A stretch of 64,000 nt of DNA, from positions 1-64,000 of the forward strand of contig RAZH01000006.1 of NCBI GenBank assembly GCA_003612585.1. The letters run 5' to 3'. Below the pieces are notes generated by a model that ran no database searches, had not been told where the DNA came from, and saw nothing but the letters and a program-made list of their open reading frames with translations. The position numbers and the translations under genes were made by a program. The DNA is from a bacterium 1XD42-54 (lineage in GTDB: Bacteria > Bacillota > Clostridia > Lachnospirales > Lachnospiraceae). Shown in pieces: positions 1 to 7,692 of the stretch (position 1 is its first letter; every line of letters begins with the position of its first letter).

Positions 1-641
1 CCGGTGCCCTGTCCCCCGGTCATGCACTCCCTTGCATCTGCTTCCACGATTTCGTGGCTCATCCACCAGAAGTTTGAACTGGGTATCCCCTTATACCGCC
101 AGGAAAAGGAATGGGAGGCCATGGGACTGTCATTAAGCAGGGCGACGATGTCGAACTGGCTCATGGTCGTCTATCGGGACTGGCTTTCCCATGTGGTCGG
201 TCATCTCAGGCAGGAACTTCTGAAACAGGAGTATCTGCACATTGATGAAACCCGCGTACAAGTGCTGATGGAACCAGGGAGGAAGAACAGCCAAAGTCGA
301 AACTCCATACCGCTTTCCATTATGCCCTGAACAACCGGCAGGAGTTCTTCAACTATCTTGAGGATGGGAACTGTTCCATCAGCAACTCTCTAGCGGAGAA
401 CTGTATCCGTCCGTTTGTGATCGGCCGTAAGAACTGGCTGTTTGCGGGAAGCCCGAAAGGTGCTGCCGCAAGTGGGGGGATCTACACCCTGGTCGAGACA
501 GCGAAAGCCAATGGACTGGATGCAATGAAATATATCAAATATATCCTATCAGATATGCCGGGGAGTACATTTCTTGAAAATCCGGAATATCTGGATGATT
601 ATCTGCCATGGGATCCCATGGTACAGGAACGTTGTCGATAA
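1..641 (+). pseudogene. IS66-family transposase, internally deleted remnant
   Basis: The first part (to about 290) encodes IS66 transposase sequence including LHIDETRVQVL, the segment with the first catalytic Asp, and runs into EPGRK. The reading then changes frame and resumes near 302 with KSKLHTAFHYALNNR and the IS66 C-terminal region (SLAENCIRPFVIGRKNWLF, then LPWDPMVQERC), stopping at 641. Most of the central DDE domain that normally lies between these segments is missing, so the protein cannot be active. The 5' part lies outside the window. Full-length IS66 transposases are around 500 residues. Confidence 0.9.
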
Positions 642-681
642 CCACTGCCCTTTTAGTATAGAGGGTTGGTGGTTATTTTTC
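640..681 (+). terminator. Rho-independent terminator after the IS66 transposase remnant
   Basis: AACCACtgCCCT and AGGGttGGTGGTT form a stem around a short loop, followed by TTATTTTT. It starts at the transposase stop codon and would end transposase transcription. Confidence 0.7.
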
Positions 682-695
682 TATCCACTATCTTA

Positions 696-707
696 TTTGA
701 CGCTTAC
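696..707 (+). repeat. IS66-type right terminal inverted repeat
   Basis: TTTGACGCTTAC is the reverse complement of GTAAGCGTCAAA, which matches the outer end typical of IS66-family elements. It lies just downstream of the transposase terminator, so it probably marks the right end of the element. The left end is outside the window, so a target duplication cannot be checked. Confidence 0.7.
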
Positions 708-1205
708 GTTAAAAAGCCGGAAAATAAAACTAAGGAACGGATGGAATACTTTGCGTGTATGCTGATGGAGACAGGCATTAAATCAGCAATTCACCTGCTG
801 GCCGAGGCAAAACACGAAGATTGCAATTAAACAGGTAGATATATTAAGTATATCTGTTACGACCAAAGAGTCCGCTGGTACGCTTGGTGGATATTACGCG
901 TTGGCTGATATCAGTAAAAATGCAATCGCTCAAAGTGCAAAAATTATTATACCTTTGGGAGGGTGCCGAGCAGATAACATAGGCGGTTACGCAGCTGTTG
1001 CATCCCCATATCTTAGCACTGGCGCTGGATTGGCCTGCAAGTTATGGGCGGTCAACTCAGCATCTGCCGATACGTATTTAATGTCATTTGTGTGCTTGTC
1101 ATGACAAACACGCATATGATAAAAATCGTCAGGCAGGACGAGATGATTACCTGTACTATTCCATCGAGTGTTATTTGTCCCCTAAAGTCAAAGGTAGGAT
1201 AGCTA
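708..1205. other. Debris region without an intact gene; two coding-like fragments
   Basis: Two plus-strand fragments look coding but lack proper starts. The first ends at 830 and would read MEYFACMLMETGIKSAIHLL from an ATG at 741. The second is open from 766 to 1104, with its first ATG-like option at 901. It is rich in short hydrophobic and Gly/Ala/Ser segments (for example GGYAAVASPYLSTGAGLACK), like a phage appendage tip, but lies opposite to the neighbouring fibre genes. Its stop codon falls in a 20-bp near-palindrome (1092-1111, core TTGTCATGACAA). No function is assigned; IS66 insertion next door probably truncated one or both. Confidence 0.35.
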
Positions 1206-1652
1206 TTATTTTATCTGCCCCGCCAGGTCAGCAATATAAGCATATCCGCTTGTCAATTTCATTGCTGCATCTGTTTTTAAAATAACCCTCCAACAGTTCG
1301 GCATATCAGCTATTGTTGATATCGCCGTATCTACCCAACCACCCTCCAGCGTGAAAATTCGGGCTGATGTTATAGTCAGCGTATGTTTTTTGCTGTGTTT
1401 TGGGATTATTACAGTAAATCCCATTCCGTTGATGAAAAAACCCGGAAGCCAGCTTCCAGAGAAGGCACCTGTGACAAACATATTCGTGTTTTGTTCATTA
1501 ATAGCAGCAACCAAGTTACTTTTGTCTGTAGTTTTGAGACCTGACAATTCGCCCAGTTGGCTGCTTAGGGTCGTTACCTCTTTAAATACATGATTGATAT
1601 CTTCTTTGATTCGGTAAATAAAGCTTTTAACTGCATCTTTTTCTATTCTCAT
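1206..1652 (-). CDS. Putative tail appendage / receptor-binding protein, last gene of the tail cluster
   Basis: About 148 residues. The start MRIEKDAVKSFIYRIKEDI is chosen over an upstream in-frame ATG because an AACGAGG ribosome site precedes it. The same N-terminal pattern, MRI-x2-DA(V/I)K-x-FIY-x2-K, opens the next gene upstream (1772-2548). This suggests a shared short anchor that attaches different tips to one baseplate site. The rest is beta-rich with no domain I recognise. It is the most distal gene of the leftward tail operon, a usual place for variable adhesins. The role is inferred from position and the shared N-terminus. Confidence 0.55.
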   Translation of the reverse strand: MRIEKDAVKSFIYRIKEDINHVFKEVTTLSSQLGELSGLKTTDKSNLVAAINEQNTNMFVTGAFSGSWLPGFFINGMGFTVIIPKHSKKHTLTITSARIFTLEGGWVDTAISTIADMPNCWRVILKTDAAMKLTSGYAYIADLAGQIK

Positions 1653-1771
1653 AAATACCTCGTTATTTCTTGGGCCAGTATTGTATTGAGGGGTCAAAAA
1701 TAAGTTATTCTGTTGAAAATGAATGCTTCAGGCATAAATATATCTGAGTAAACAGAAAAAATACGCCAGGA

Positions 1772-2548
1772 TCAGGCCACCCGTTTCCACATATAACAGG
1801 TAATGTATGGCTGCAGATTATTATGTGCATTTCCGCTTCCGGTGTTTCCGGTATTAAATGCAGCTGAATTTGCAGTGCTTCCGGAAGCTGCTCCAGATGT
1901 TATTTGGGGGATTGTGATGGAGTGGTTGTGTGTAGCAGAACGTCCTGTTGTTGTACCTTTTACATTATGATGGTGGGTGACATCAACAGTGAAGGTATTA
2001 TGCCCCATCTGAGTTCCGCTGTCAGCGGCTCTATCGACTTTATTTGTTGCTTGGCTTATTATACCAGATGCAGTTCCAGTGTGCCATTGCATGGCTTTAA
2101 AAGTACCAGTTAAACTTTTATTTGTGACACCAGTATTTACATCAAAATTATGAGTATGCTCTTGCGTTTCAGCAGCGGACGTTACAGTTTTCCCATCTAT
2201 GATATGTGTATGGCTGTTTAAACCATGCGCATGTTGACCCACCTGATGGGCATGCGCAGGCAGCTGTGCAGTAGTCAGGGTATGAGTTTTTGTACCTCCG
2301 GTTTTTTCCGGAGTGTTAAAATCTGTATCGGATGTATTTATTCCGACAGGCACGCGACCGGAACCCCATATTTCCCATCTTGTGCCGACATATTTTGTGC
2401 CAGGGTTTATTCCGGATATATTGATTTCGATATCTCCGACAGATGGAATCAGGGAATCAAGCATTGCGAGCAGATCATTTCTGGTTTCGGAAATTTCTTT
2501 TTTATTTTTATAGATGAAACGTTTGATTGCGTCTTGTGTAATTCGCAT
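1772..2548 (-). CDS. Tail-collar / gp12-like fibre protein with His-rich metal-binding tip
   Basis: 258 residues. It begins with the MRITQDAIKRFIYKNKKEI anchor shared with the next gene downstream. The middle has WEIWGSGRVPVGINTSD, typical of phage tail-collar and microcystin-dependent (MdpB-like) proteins. A long stretch follows with repeated His-x-His motifs (AHAHQVGQHAHG, HSHT-like, THHHN, HNHS), which in T4 gp12-like trimers bind metal ions along the axis. It ends NNLQPYITCYMWKRVA, the conserved YI-x-CY-x-WKR terminus of this family. GAGGAG lies 9 bases before the ATG. It probably forms a receptor-binding fibre of the tail particle. Confidence 0.8.
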   Translation of the reverse strand: MRITQDAIKRFIYKNKKEISETRNDLLAMLDSLIPSVGDIEINISGINPGTKYVGTRWEIWGSGRVPVGINTSDTDFNTPEKTGGTKTHTLTTAQLPAHAHQVGQHAHGLNSHTHIIDGKTVTSAAETQEHTHNFDVNTGVTNKSLTGTFKAMQWHTGTASGIISQATNKVDRAADSGTQMGHNTFTVDVTHHHNVKGTTTGRSATHNHSITIPQITSGAASGSTANSAAFNTGNTGSGNAHNNLQPYITCYMWKRVA

Positions 2549-2567
2549 ATTATAGATCTCCTCTCCA

Positions 2568-3326
2568 CTATGCTTCAGTATGTTTTAGTTTGACCAGAAA
2601 CTGTGTCGGAATGGAAGAAGAGCTTTCGGGAATGATCAAAAGATAAACAATCTCTTCTCCATCAAGAATTGTTGTATACTGTGAACATTTGTAACTGCTG
2701 TTTCCCTTATCGTCGTATACAGAGATAATAGTATATGGTTTTGGATAAGCAAAGCCAAATGGTAATTCAAACCCGTACTGGTTCGGAGTCTGGAGCTTAT
2801 TTTCAGAAACAGAAACCACATAAGTATATGTCTGTTTATCAGATTCGCGGGGGATTGTGTAGTATATGAAAATGTCATGATACAATCCAATTTGGGTGGT
2901 TGTATTGTCTTCTATACTATCAAAATCTTCGCCATCAGTCGGCAACCATACGCGCAGCTTTCCGGAGTCGTTTAAAAGGGTTATTCCTTTTGTTTTAAAA
3001 GTGTTTTTAGAGTGGGAAGAACCACCAATTCCGTAGTCTATGCCCGAATCAGGATGTAAAAGGCTTCCATTATATACTACTGCGGAGACTTCAAGATCTG
3101 AAGTATAGGATATATCAGAAGTAGCGGAGAAGCCAAATGTTCCATTGTGGATACTCATGCTTGTCCCTTTCGGGATTTTAACATATTTAGTGTAAAAAAT
3201 TTCATTATACCACTGATTGATGTCGTCAGCAGTAATCACATCGCAGCGATTTGTTTCTACATAATATATCAAATTTTCCTTTAGTCTTTTTGTACCGTTT
3301 TTTCCTAAATAGTTGATTTTTTGCAT
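2568..3326 (-). CDS. Putative phage baseplate or fibre protein
   Basis: 252 residues, unrecognised by motif. The N-terminus (MQKINYLGKNGTKRLKENLIYYV, shortened here as MQKINYLGKNGTKRLKEN) is a short helical lead, followed by alternating polar beta-like segments without membrane helices or Cys clusters. A GAGGTG site precedes the ATG. It sits between the collar-type fibre and the BppU-like protein in one leftward operon, so a structural role in the tail tip is likely. It might carry a carbohydrate-binding fold. That role is positional inference. Confidence 0.5.
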   Translation of the reverse strand: MQKINYLGKNGTKRLKENLIYYVETNRCDVITADDINQWYNEIFYTKYVKIPKGTSMSIHNGTFGFSATSDISYTSDLEVSAVVYNGSLLHPDSGIDYGIGGSSHSKNTFKTKGITLLNDSGKLRVWLPTDGEDFDSIEDNTTTQIGLYHDIFIYYTIPRESDKQTYTYVVSVSENKLQTPNQYGFELPFGFAYPKPYTIISVYDDKGNSSYKCSQYTTILDGEEIVYLLIIPESSSSIPTQFLVKLKHTEA

Positions 3327-3387
3327 ATAAAAAACTTCACCTCATTTCAATGGATAAAAGGGACTGTTACAGTAAAAGCGAACGGGT

Positions 3388-4350
3388 TTAAGTTGTAAAC
3401 AGTCCGTCAATATACTCGTCTGTGATTTCTTCAAAATTCTCTGGTGTCAGAAACGTACCTGCTAAACAGTCCCAATATCCGTCCGCAGTATAGTAGACAT
3501 TTGTTCCCGCTGGATAAACGTATGAGGGGCCATCTTTAAAGGAATCATCAGTTGTGAAGGAATCGCTGATATTGTACATATATCCGCTTTTTTTCATTTC
3601 CTGTGCTAATTCAGATAATTCAGCAAACGTAATAGTGCCCATGGGCAATAAAGCGCCTTTCAGGCTTTGCGCTACACGTGAGGCCTGTTCAAAATAATAT
3701 TTTGCATTGTCTAAATTGTCGTCTTCTCTGACCGCGCCGTCTGTTCCGACTGCATAGCTTTTTGCCTGCAAAGAGTAACTCTGAGCGTCATTCTCACTGT
3801 TTTTGGCAGAGGCAGCGCTTGCAGCAGCTTTTGTTGCTTCATTTACCGCTGTTTCTTTGCTTGCAGCAGCATTTTGTTCAGATTCTTTTGCAGCCGCGGA
3901 AGCTCTTGCAGAATTTTCAGCGCTGATGGCCGCGTCATTTGCCTTCTGATCAGCAGAGCGCGCATATTCACGGCATTCCCCGAGCACAGTTTCCAGGCTG
4001 ATATAGTCTGGCGTATTGTCATAAATATAATTGGATGGTTTCGGGGCCTTTCTAACATTAATCCGGAATCCATAAATGCTTTTTATTTCCTCCTGATTGG
4101 TCAGGTTTACATAACCAGTGATGGTTTTGTATTGCGTGAGCAGTACATTTGGAATATTGGCAGTTAGAACCTGATCTGAAATAATTTCCGGGACAACAAC
4201 ATAAGCCTCCTCCATATCGTTTGTAAAAAAATGCACGCGTGCCGTTTCGTTTATTTCAATTCCAATAAATTGTACACCCACATTTTTATCCCACTGAACA
4301 AGCGTGGATAAAGAGTTTCCATTTAAATCATAAACCATAATTTCTTGCAC
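3388..4350 (-). CDS. BppU-like upper baseplate protein with coiled-coil stalk
   Basis: 320 residues from a GTG preceded by AAAGGAGG. Residues 1-110 form a beta domain (MVYDLNGNSLSTLVQW, then VGVQFIGIEIN) like the N-terminal domain of Gram-positive baseplate upper proteins (BppU family), which docks on the tail tip. Residues about 125-230 are an Ala/Ser/Lys/Glu-rich heptad region, a long trimeric coiled coil. A small C-terminal domain with aromatic residues follows (YVYPAGTNVYYTADGYWDCL). It probably links the tail-tip hub to the receptor-binding fibres encoded next downstream. Confidence 0.65.
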   Translation of the reverse strand: MQEIMVYDLNGNSLSTLVQWDKNVGVQFIGIEINETARVHFFTNDMEEAYVVVPEIISDQVLTANIPNVLLTQYKTITGYVNLTNQEEIKSIYGFRINVRKAPKPSNYIYDNTPDYISLETVLGECREYARSADQKANDAAISAENSARASAAAKESEQNAAASKETAVNEATKAAASAASAKNSENDAQSYSLQAKSYAVGTDGAVREDDNLDNAKYYFEQASRVAQSLKGALLPMGTITFAELSELAQEMKKSGYMYNISDSFTTDDSFKDGPSYVYPAGTNVYYTADGYWDCLAGTFLTPENFEEITDEYIDGLFTT

Positions 4351-4364
4351 AAAATACCTCCTTT

Positions 4365-4844
4365 TTAATCAACATCCCTGTTATTTTCATCGAGCTTTCC
4401 GACGGCCCTTAGTTTCCTCACTTTTTCCATCAGGGTATCCACATACCCATTGCCGTCATACTCTTTTGCATAATCATCATGCAATTCTTCGAGTGATTTG
4501 AGGCTTCGGATTGTAATGTAACCGTTTGATATAGCTTCTTCACCAGCGCGGACAATGGAGTGGCGCAGTTTTTTAAATTCAGATTTGTCCTGTTTGTCGA
4601 GCCGCTGAATAATGACAGAGAGTTGTTCTTTGATTTCATTCAGTTGAGTTTCATGATGTGTGACCATATTTTGGGTTGTTTCTTTGGCATCTCTGATTTT
4701 TTTTGTTTTTTCAAATGTTGTATATGCTTTTCCGATTCCAATTCCAGCTGCAGTAAAAATAGCGCAGATTACTGCAATCCACGCCAGTACAGTGCCAATC
4801 GGAATACGGTATAAAATCTCCCATACAGAATTTGTGTCCATCAT
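4365..4844 (-). CDS. Holin-like small membrane protein with coiled coil
   Basis: 159 residues with one N-terminal transmembrane segment (about residues 15-38, IPIGTVLAWIAVICAIFTAA). A charged helical cytoplasmic region follows, with a coiled coil (ETTQNMVTHHETQLNEIKEQ). This resembles haemolysin XhlA / BhlA-type proteins that help holins permeabilise the membrane for endolysin release. It lies three bases downstream of the endolysin gene in the same operon. Membrane topology and location support a lysis role; no sequence motif proves it. Confidence 0.55.
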   Translation of the reverse strand: MMDTNSVWEILYRIPIGTVLAWIAVICAIFTAAGIGIGKAYTTFEKTKKIRDAKETTQNMVTHHETQLNEIKEQLSVIIQRLDKQDKSEFKKLRHSIVRAGEEAISNGYITIRSLKSLEELHDDYAKEYDGNGYVDTLMEKVRKLRAVGKLDENNRDVD

Positions 4845-4846
4845 TT

Positions 4847-6286
4847 TTACCTCTTCAGATATTTACTTGAAACAAAACCAGTGTAGGAACGGTAAGCGAC
4901 AAGATACCATTTTGTATGATTGACCTCTGTGTAATATCCATAGCAGCGGACGGTTCCTCCACAGGGGATCACGCACTGGATTTTTTGTCTGGTGTTATCC
5001 GTTCCGGCACCGGTTCTGAGGTTAAGCGCAGTTGTAGTGGTATAGGTACCGGCAAGTGATTTGGAAAAAGAGTATGCAGGGTCAATCTTTGTGCTTACTG
5101 TATTTGAGGGATTCTCAGTTTTAGTTGCGTTTGAGTCTGCTGTGTCTGGCTTTTGAGACGGGAGATTAGAAAGAAGAGAAGTGACCAGTGTATAATCCGG
5201 TCTGCAAAATTTAGTTCCCGGCAGCTTGCTGTTGAAATAGGATTTCTGACATACACCGCCGCCATTGGCAATCACACCTGAGGCGCCGCTTGTATTTCCT
5301 TCAATGGTCCAGAATTTATCTCCGGAAACCTTTGTGACAATGCCTGTATGCACGAAGGTGCCATTTCTGTAAAAGATTACGATATCACCGGCTTTCGGGT
5401 TCGCATGTTTTGTGAACAGGGTTCCAAGCGTGGGGCAGTAGACGTATGGCCAGTGCCCGAGCATTTTTTTTGCAGTATCTTTTCCAAAGGCTTTCATAAA
5501 TACCCACGAAACAAAACAAGCGCACCAGGCCTGTCCCTGATAAGCCGGATAGACGTCGCGCCAGTATTTGGTGTAATTGTTGCTTCCTGCATTTGCCGTT
5601 TTGCTGTCCAGATGATTATTGGTCGCTTTTTCCAGATACCCCAGCTCATTCGCAGCAATTTTAATTACTTTGTCAATCGCCTGAGCGATGGATGGCTGAG
5701 CCGAAGCTATGTTGTCTGTACTAGATGCTGGTTTGAAAAATTTATCATAATATTCCTGGCCGTATTTGGCCCGTATGCTTTGTACGGATGCTCCGGTATC
5801 CGGAGGACATTCAAATCTTTTTAAAACGATATCAGAAGCCTGCTTGACAGAGGTCGCTGTTTTTAATGCTGTCAGGACAGAAGTGTAGGATGTCGATAAT
5901 TCTTTCATCAGATAATCCAGGGTATTTTCTTCGTCAGCAATCGATACCCCTTTCGTTTTTGCGAGATCATAAAGCCCTGCTTTTCGCCCCGGGCTTGTCC
6001 ACTGCGCAAGCCCGTATCCATACTGTTTTCCCGGAAGGGGGTTCAGAAATTCAGAACGGGAAATCTTTCCATTATCAATTGCAGCAGTATAAGATGCGTC
6101 CGAGTAAACTTTGCCGTGTTCTTTCAGCCGTTTTAAACATAAAATTTCCACACGGTTGAAAATAAGTCCTGATTCTGCACGCAAATTCCCCATTAATCCG
6201 GCAACGCCGTAAGCATTTTTGAGTTTAGAGAAGAGATAATTCCACACCCGTTCTTCCACGTTTTTTTCTTTTTCAATCAGTGTCAT
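4847..6286 (-). CDS. Modular endolysin: lysozyme-like domain, CHAP amidase/peptidase, SH3 cell-wall binding
   Basis: 479 residues. The ATG at 6286 follows AAAGGAGTG; the GTG nine bases upstream would overlap that site. Residues about 10-185 match the phage tail lysozyme family, with RAESGL carrying the likely catalytic Glu38 and YGYGLAQWTSPGRK. Residues about 205-365 form a CHAP domain with catalytic Cys255 (QAWCACFVSW) and His313 (GTFVHTGIV). After a Ser/Thr/Asn-rich linker, a C-terminal bacterial SH3 domain follows (TALNLRTGAG to YTGFVSSKYL). It would cut both glycan and peptide bonds of peptidoglycan for host lysis and particle release. Confidence 0.92.
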   Translation of the reverse strand: MTLIEKEKNVEERVWNYLFSKLKNAYGVAGLMGNLRAESGLIFNRVEILCLKRLKEHGKVYSDASYTAAIDNGKISRSEFLNPLPGKQYGYGLAQWTSPGRKAGLYDLAKTKGVSIADEENTLDYLMKELSTSYTSVLTALKTATSVKQASDIVLKRFECPPDTGASVQSIRAKYGQEYYDKFFKPASSTDNIASAQPSIAQAIDKVIKIAANELGYLEKATNNHLDSKTANAGSNNYTKYWRDVYPAYQGQAWCACFVSWVFMKAFGKDTAKKMLGHWPYVYCPTLGTLFTKHANPKAGDIVIFYRNGTFVHTGIVTKVSGDKFWTIEGNTSGASGVIANGGGVCQKSYFNSKLPGTKFCRPDYTLVTSLLSNLPSQKPDTADSNATKTENPSNTVSTKIDPAYSFSKSLAGTYTTTTALNLRTGAGTDNTRQKIQCVIPCGGTVRCYGYYTEVNHTKWYLVAYRSYTGFVSSKYLKR

Positions 6287-6396
6287 AAAAATCACTCCTT
6301 TGTTTATAGAAGAAGGCCTGCCGCATAAACAATATTTTTATACATTTTTCTACAGAACAGTACGCTTACGCAGCAAACCTATAAAATATAAAGTCG

Positions 6397-6780
6397 TCAG
6401 TTCCATTGTTTGTCAATGATGCCCCTAAGAGTCTGTAAAGAACTGTCAATTTCATGATCCATCCACTGAATGAGTTCTTTTTGATTGAGCGCTCTGGAGA
6501 GAACGGGATATTTGTCAAACAGTTCATTTATGACCTGAGAACGTTTGATACTTCCAGTTTTGTTCCATTCCCCATAATCCATCTCAGCATCAGAAACCAA
6601 TGTAAGCAGCGTCTCTTTTATCTGGGCTTTTGCAATCTCAATTTTTTCCTCATCCGATTTCGTCCAGTAATCCTGTATCTTTTGAACGATACCAACAGAG
6701 AGCCCCAGAATGACCAGAATCGTCGTCCAATTAGCATTGATCAGCTGTAAAAAATTTTGAATTCCATTTAACATATTCAT
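6397..6780 (-). CDS. Putative phage holin, LLH-like
   Basis: 127 residues from an ATG placed five bases after GGAGG. Residues about 15-35 (WTTILVILGLSVGIVQKI) form one transmembrane helix. A long charged region with DYGEWNKTGSIKRSQVINEL follows, a pattern seen in LLH-type and related phage holins, where an acidic helix precedes a segment resembling host cell-wall proteins. It sits just upstream of the endolysin gene. Its job is probably membrane permeabilisation. The family call is by pattern only. Confidence 0.55.
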   Translation of the reverse strand: MNMLNGIQNFLQLINANWTTILVILGLSVGIVQKIQDYWTKSDEEKIEIAKAQIKETLLTLVSDAEMDYGEWNKTGSIKRSQVINELFDKYPVLSRALNQKELIQWMDHEIDSSLQTLRGIIDKQWN

Positions 6781-6814
6781 ACGTACCTCCATTTCCCGTA
6801 TTTATCAGGTTTCA

Positions 6815-7020
6815 CTTATTTATACAAAATCAGCTCCAGGGGGAGAATACACAGAAAATACTTTATTTTCTTTGGAGCGGTATTTTGTATATCTATAAGA
6901 TTCGGCCGTTTATAAAAATTAGCGCCAAGGGGAAGCGCACGAAGTGAGAAATGCGCAGTTTCCTTTCGAGCGCCATTTTTAAATTTAGTAGACGTATCCT
7001 CTGATACAAAGTCAGCCCGC
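6815..7020. repeat. Tandem diverged palindromic elements between lysis genes
   Basis: This non-coding gap holds two related hairpins. The first (about 6816-6899) pairs TATACAAAAT-x2-GCTCCA with TGGAGC-x3-ATTTTGTATA and has an inner AGAAAATA/TATTTTCT stem. The second (about 6912-6996) has AAAATTAGCGCCAAGGGG at one side and GAGCGCCATTTTT at the other, aligning with the first in both arms. A third partial start, ATACAAAGTCAGC, begins at about 7001 beside a GCCCGcttCGGGC hairpin. The shared arms suggest duplicated RNA-structure or promoter-type elements rather than chance. Confidence 0.6.
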
Positions 7021-7033
7021 TTCGGGCGCCCCT

Positions 7034-7420
7034 TTATTCGGAAAGTCGCCCCTTTTCGTCGGAAGTCCGCTTCCTCTCCGACATTGCCGCCTCATACACA
7101 ATACCACCAAGGGTATTTTCTGCCTTGGCCTTGTTGTAATAGCCCCAAATCGCAAGAGACAAAGTTACGGGTAGTACCAGCAGTGCGTACATGGCGCGCA
7201 TGTCACCTCTTTGAAGAATGATGTATTCGCAGAAAACAATTACTTCGAGACACAGTAAAATTACCGTCAACAGCATTAATTTGCTTGTTGACGGCAATTT
7301 GAAAGGTTTCCGGTATTTGTTTTTTTCGGCTTTCAGGTTCTGGCGAATTTCAATCTGTCGGTTCCTGATTTGAAGGTCGAGCATTTTTTCATTATACTTT
7401 TTTTCCGTCATATACCACAT
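7034..7420 (-). CDS. Small two-helix membrane protein in the phage cluster
   Basis: About 128 residues, starting MWYMTEKKYNEKM. The start is placed at an ATG nine bases after AGGGTG; an ATG three codons later is also possible. An N-terminal charged helix is followed by two transmembrane segments (LMLLTVILLCLEVIVFCEYI and YALLVLPVTLSLAIWGYY) and a polar tail. I do not recognise a family. Its place between the tail-tip genes and the holin/endolysin suggests an accessory lysis or membrane protein. Confidence 0.5.
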   Translation of the reverse strand: MWYMTEKKYNEKMLDLQIRNRQIEIRQNLKAEKNKYRKPFKLPSTSKLMLLTVILLCLEVIVFCEYIILQRGDMRAMYALLVLPVTLSLAIWGYYNKAKAENTLGGIVYEAAMSERKRTSDEKGRLSE

Positions 7421-7433
7421 ACCTAAGATCACC

Positions 7434-7664
7434 CTATTCTTTATCTGTCTTGCAGTTTTCTGTTCCGGCTAGTGCTTTTTCATACTGCGCTTTCTCCGAT
7501 GCATATTGCTGGGCCAGGGCCTGCTGTACCTGAGCATACAGACTGGCCAGTATTGGCTCAAGCACGATCGGCGGTAAATTAGAATGGTTGATTAGATTTG
7601 TCAGTCCGGTAACGAGTTCTTCGCGTGCTACGGTGAGGGGCTTGTTGATTGTTTTATTGTCCAT
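7434..7664 (-). CDS. Small hypothetical phage protein
   Basis: 76 residues, helical, with the segment EELVTGLTNLINHSNLPPIV and a Gln/Ala-rich helix (YAQVQQALAQQYASEKAQYE). Phages of Firmicutes often carry a small helical protein of this type just after the tail-tip gene, but I can assign no function. GGAGGAG-like sequence precedes the ATG. The stop is 13 bases before the ATG chosen for the next gene. Confidence 0.5.
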   Translation of the reverse strand: MDNKTINKPLTVAREELVTGLTNLINHSNLPPIVLEPILASLYAQVQQALAQQYASEKAQYEKALAGTENCKTDKE

Positions 7665-7692
7665 TTCTCTCCTCCATTATTTGAATATTTTG

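Noticed and set aside
1092-1111. Near-palindrome as phage attachment site
   Set aside because: No second copy was noticed near the right edge of the island (32.0-32.1 kb), so there is no support for an att pair.
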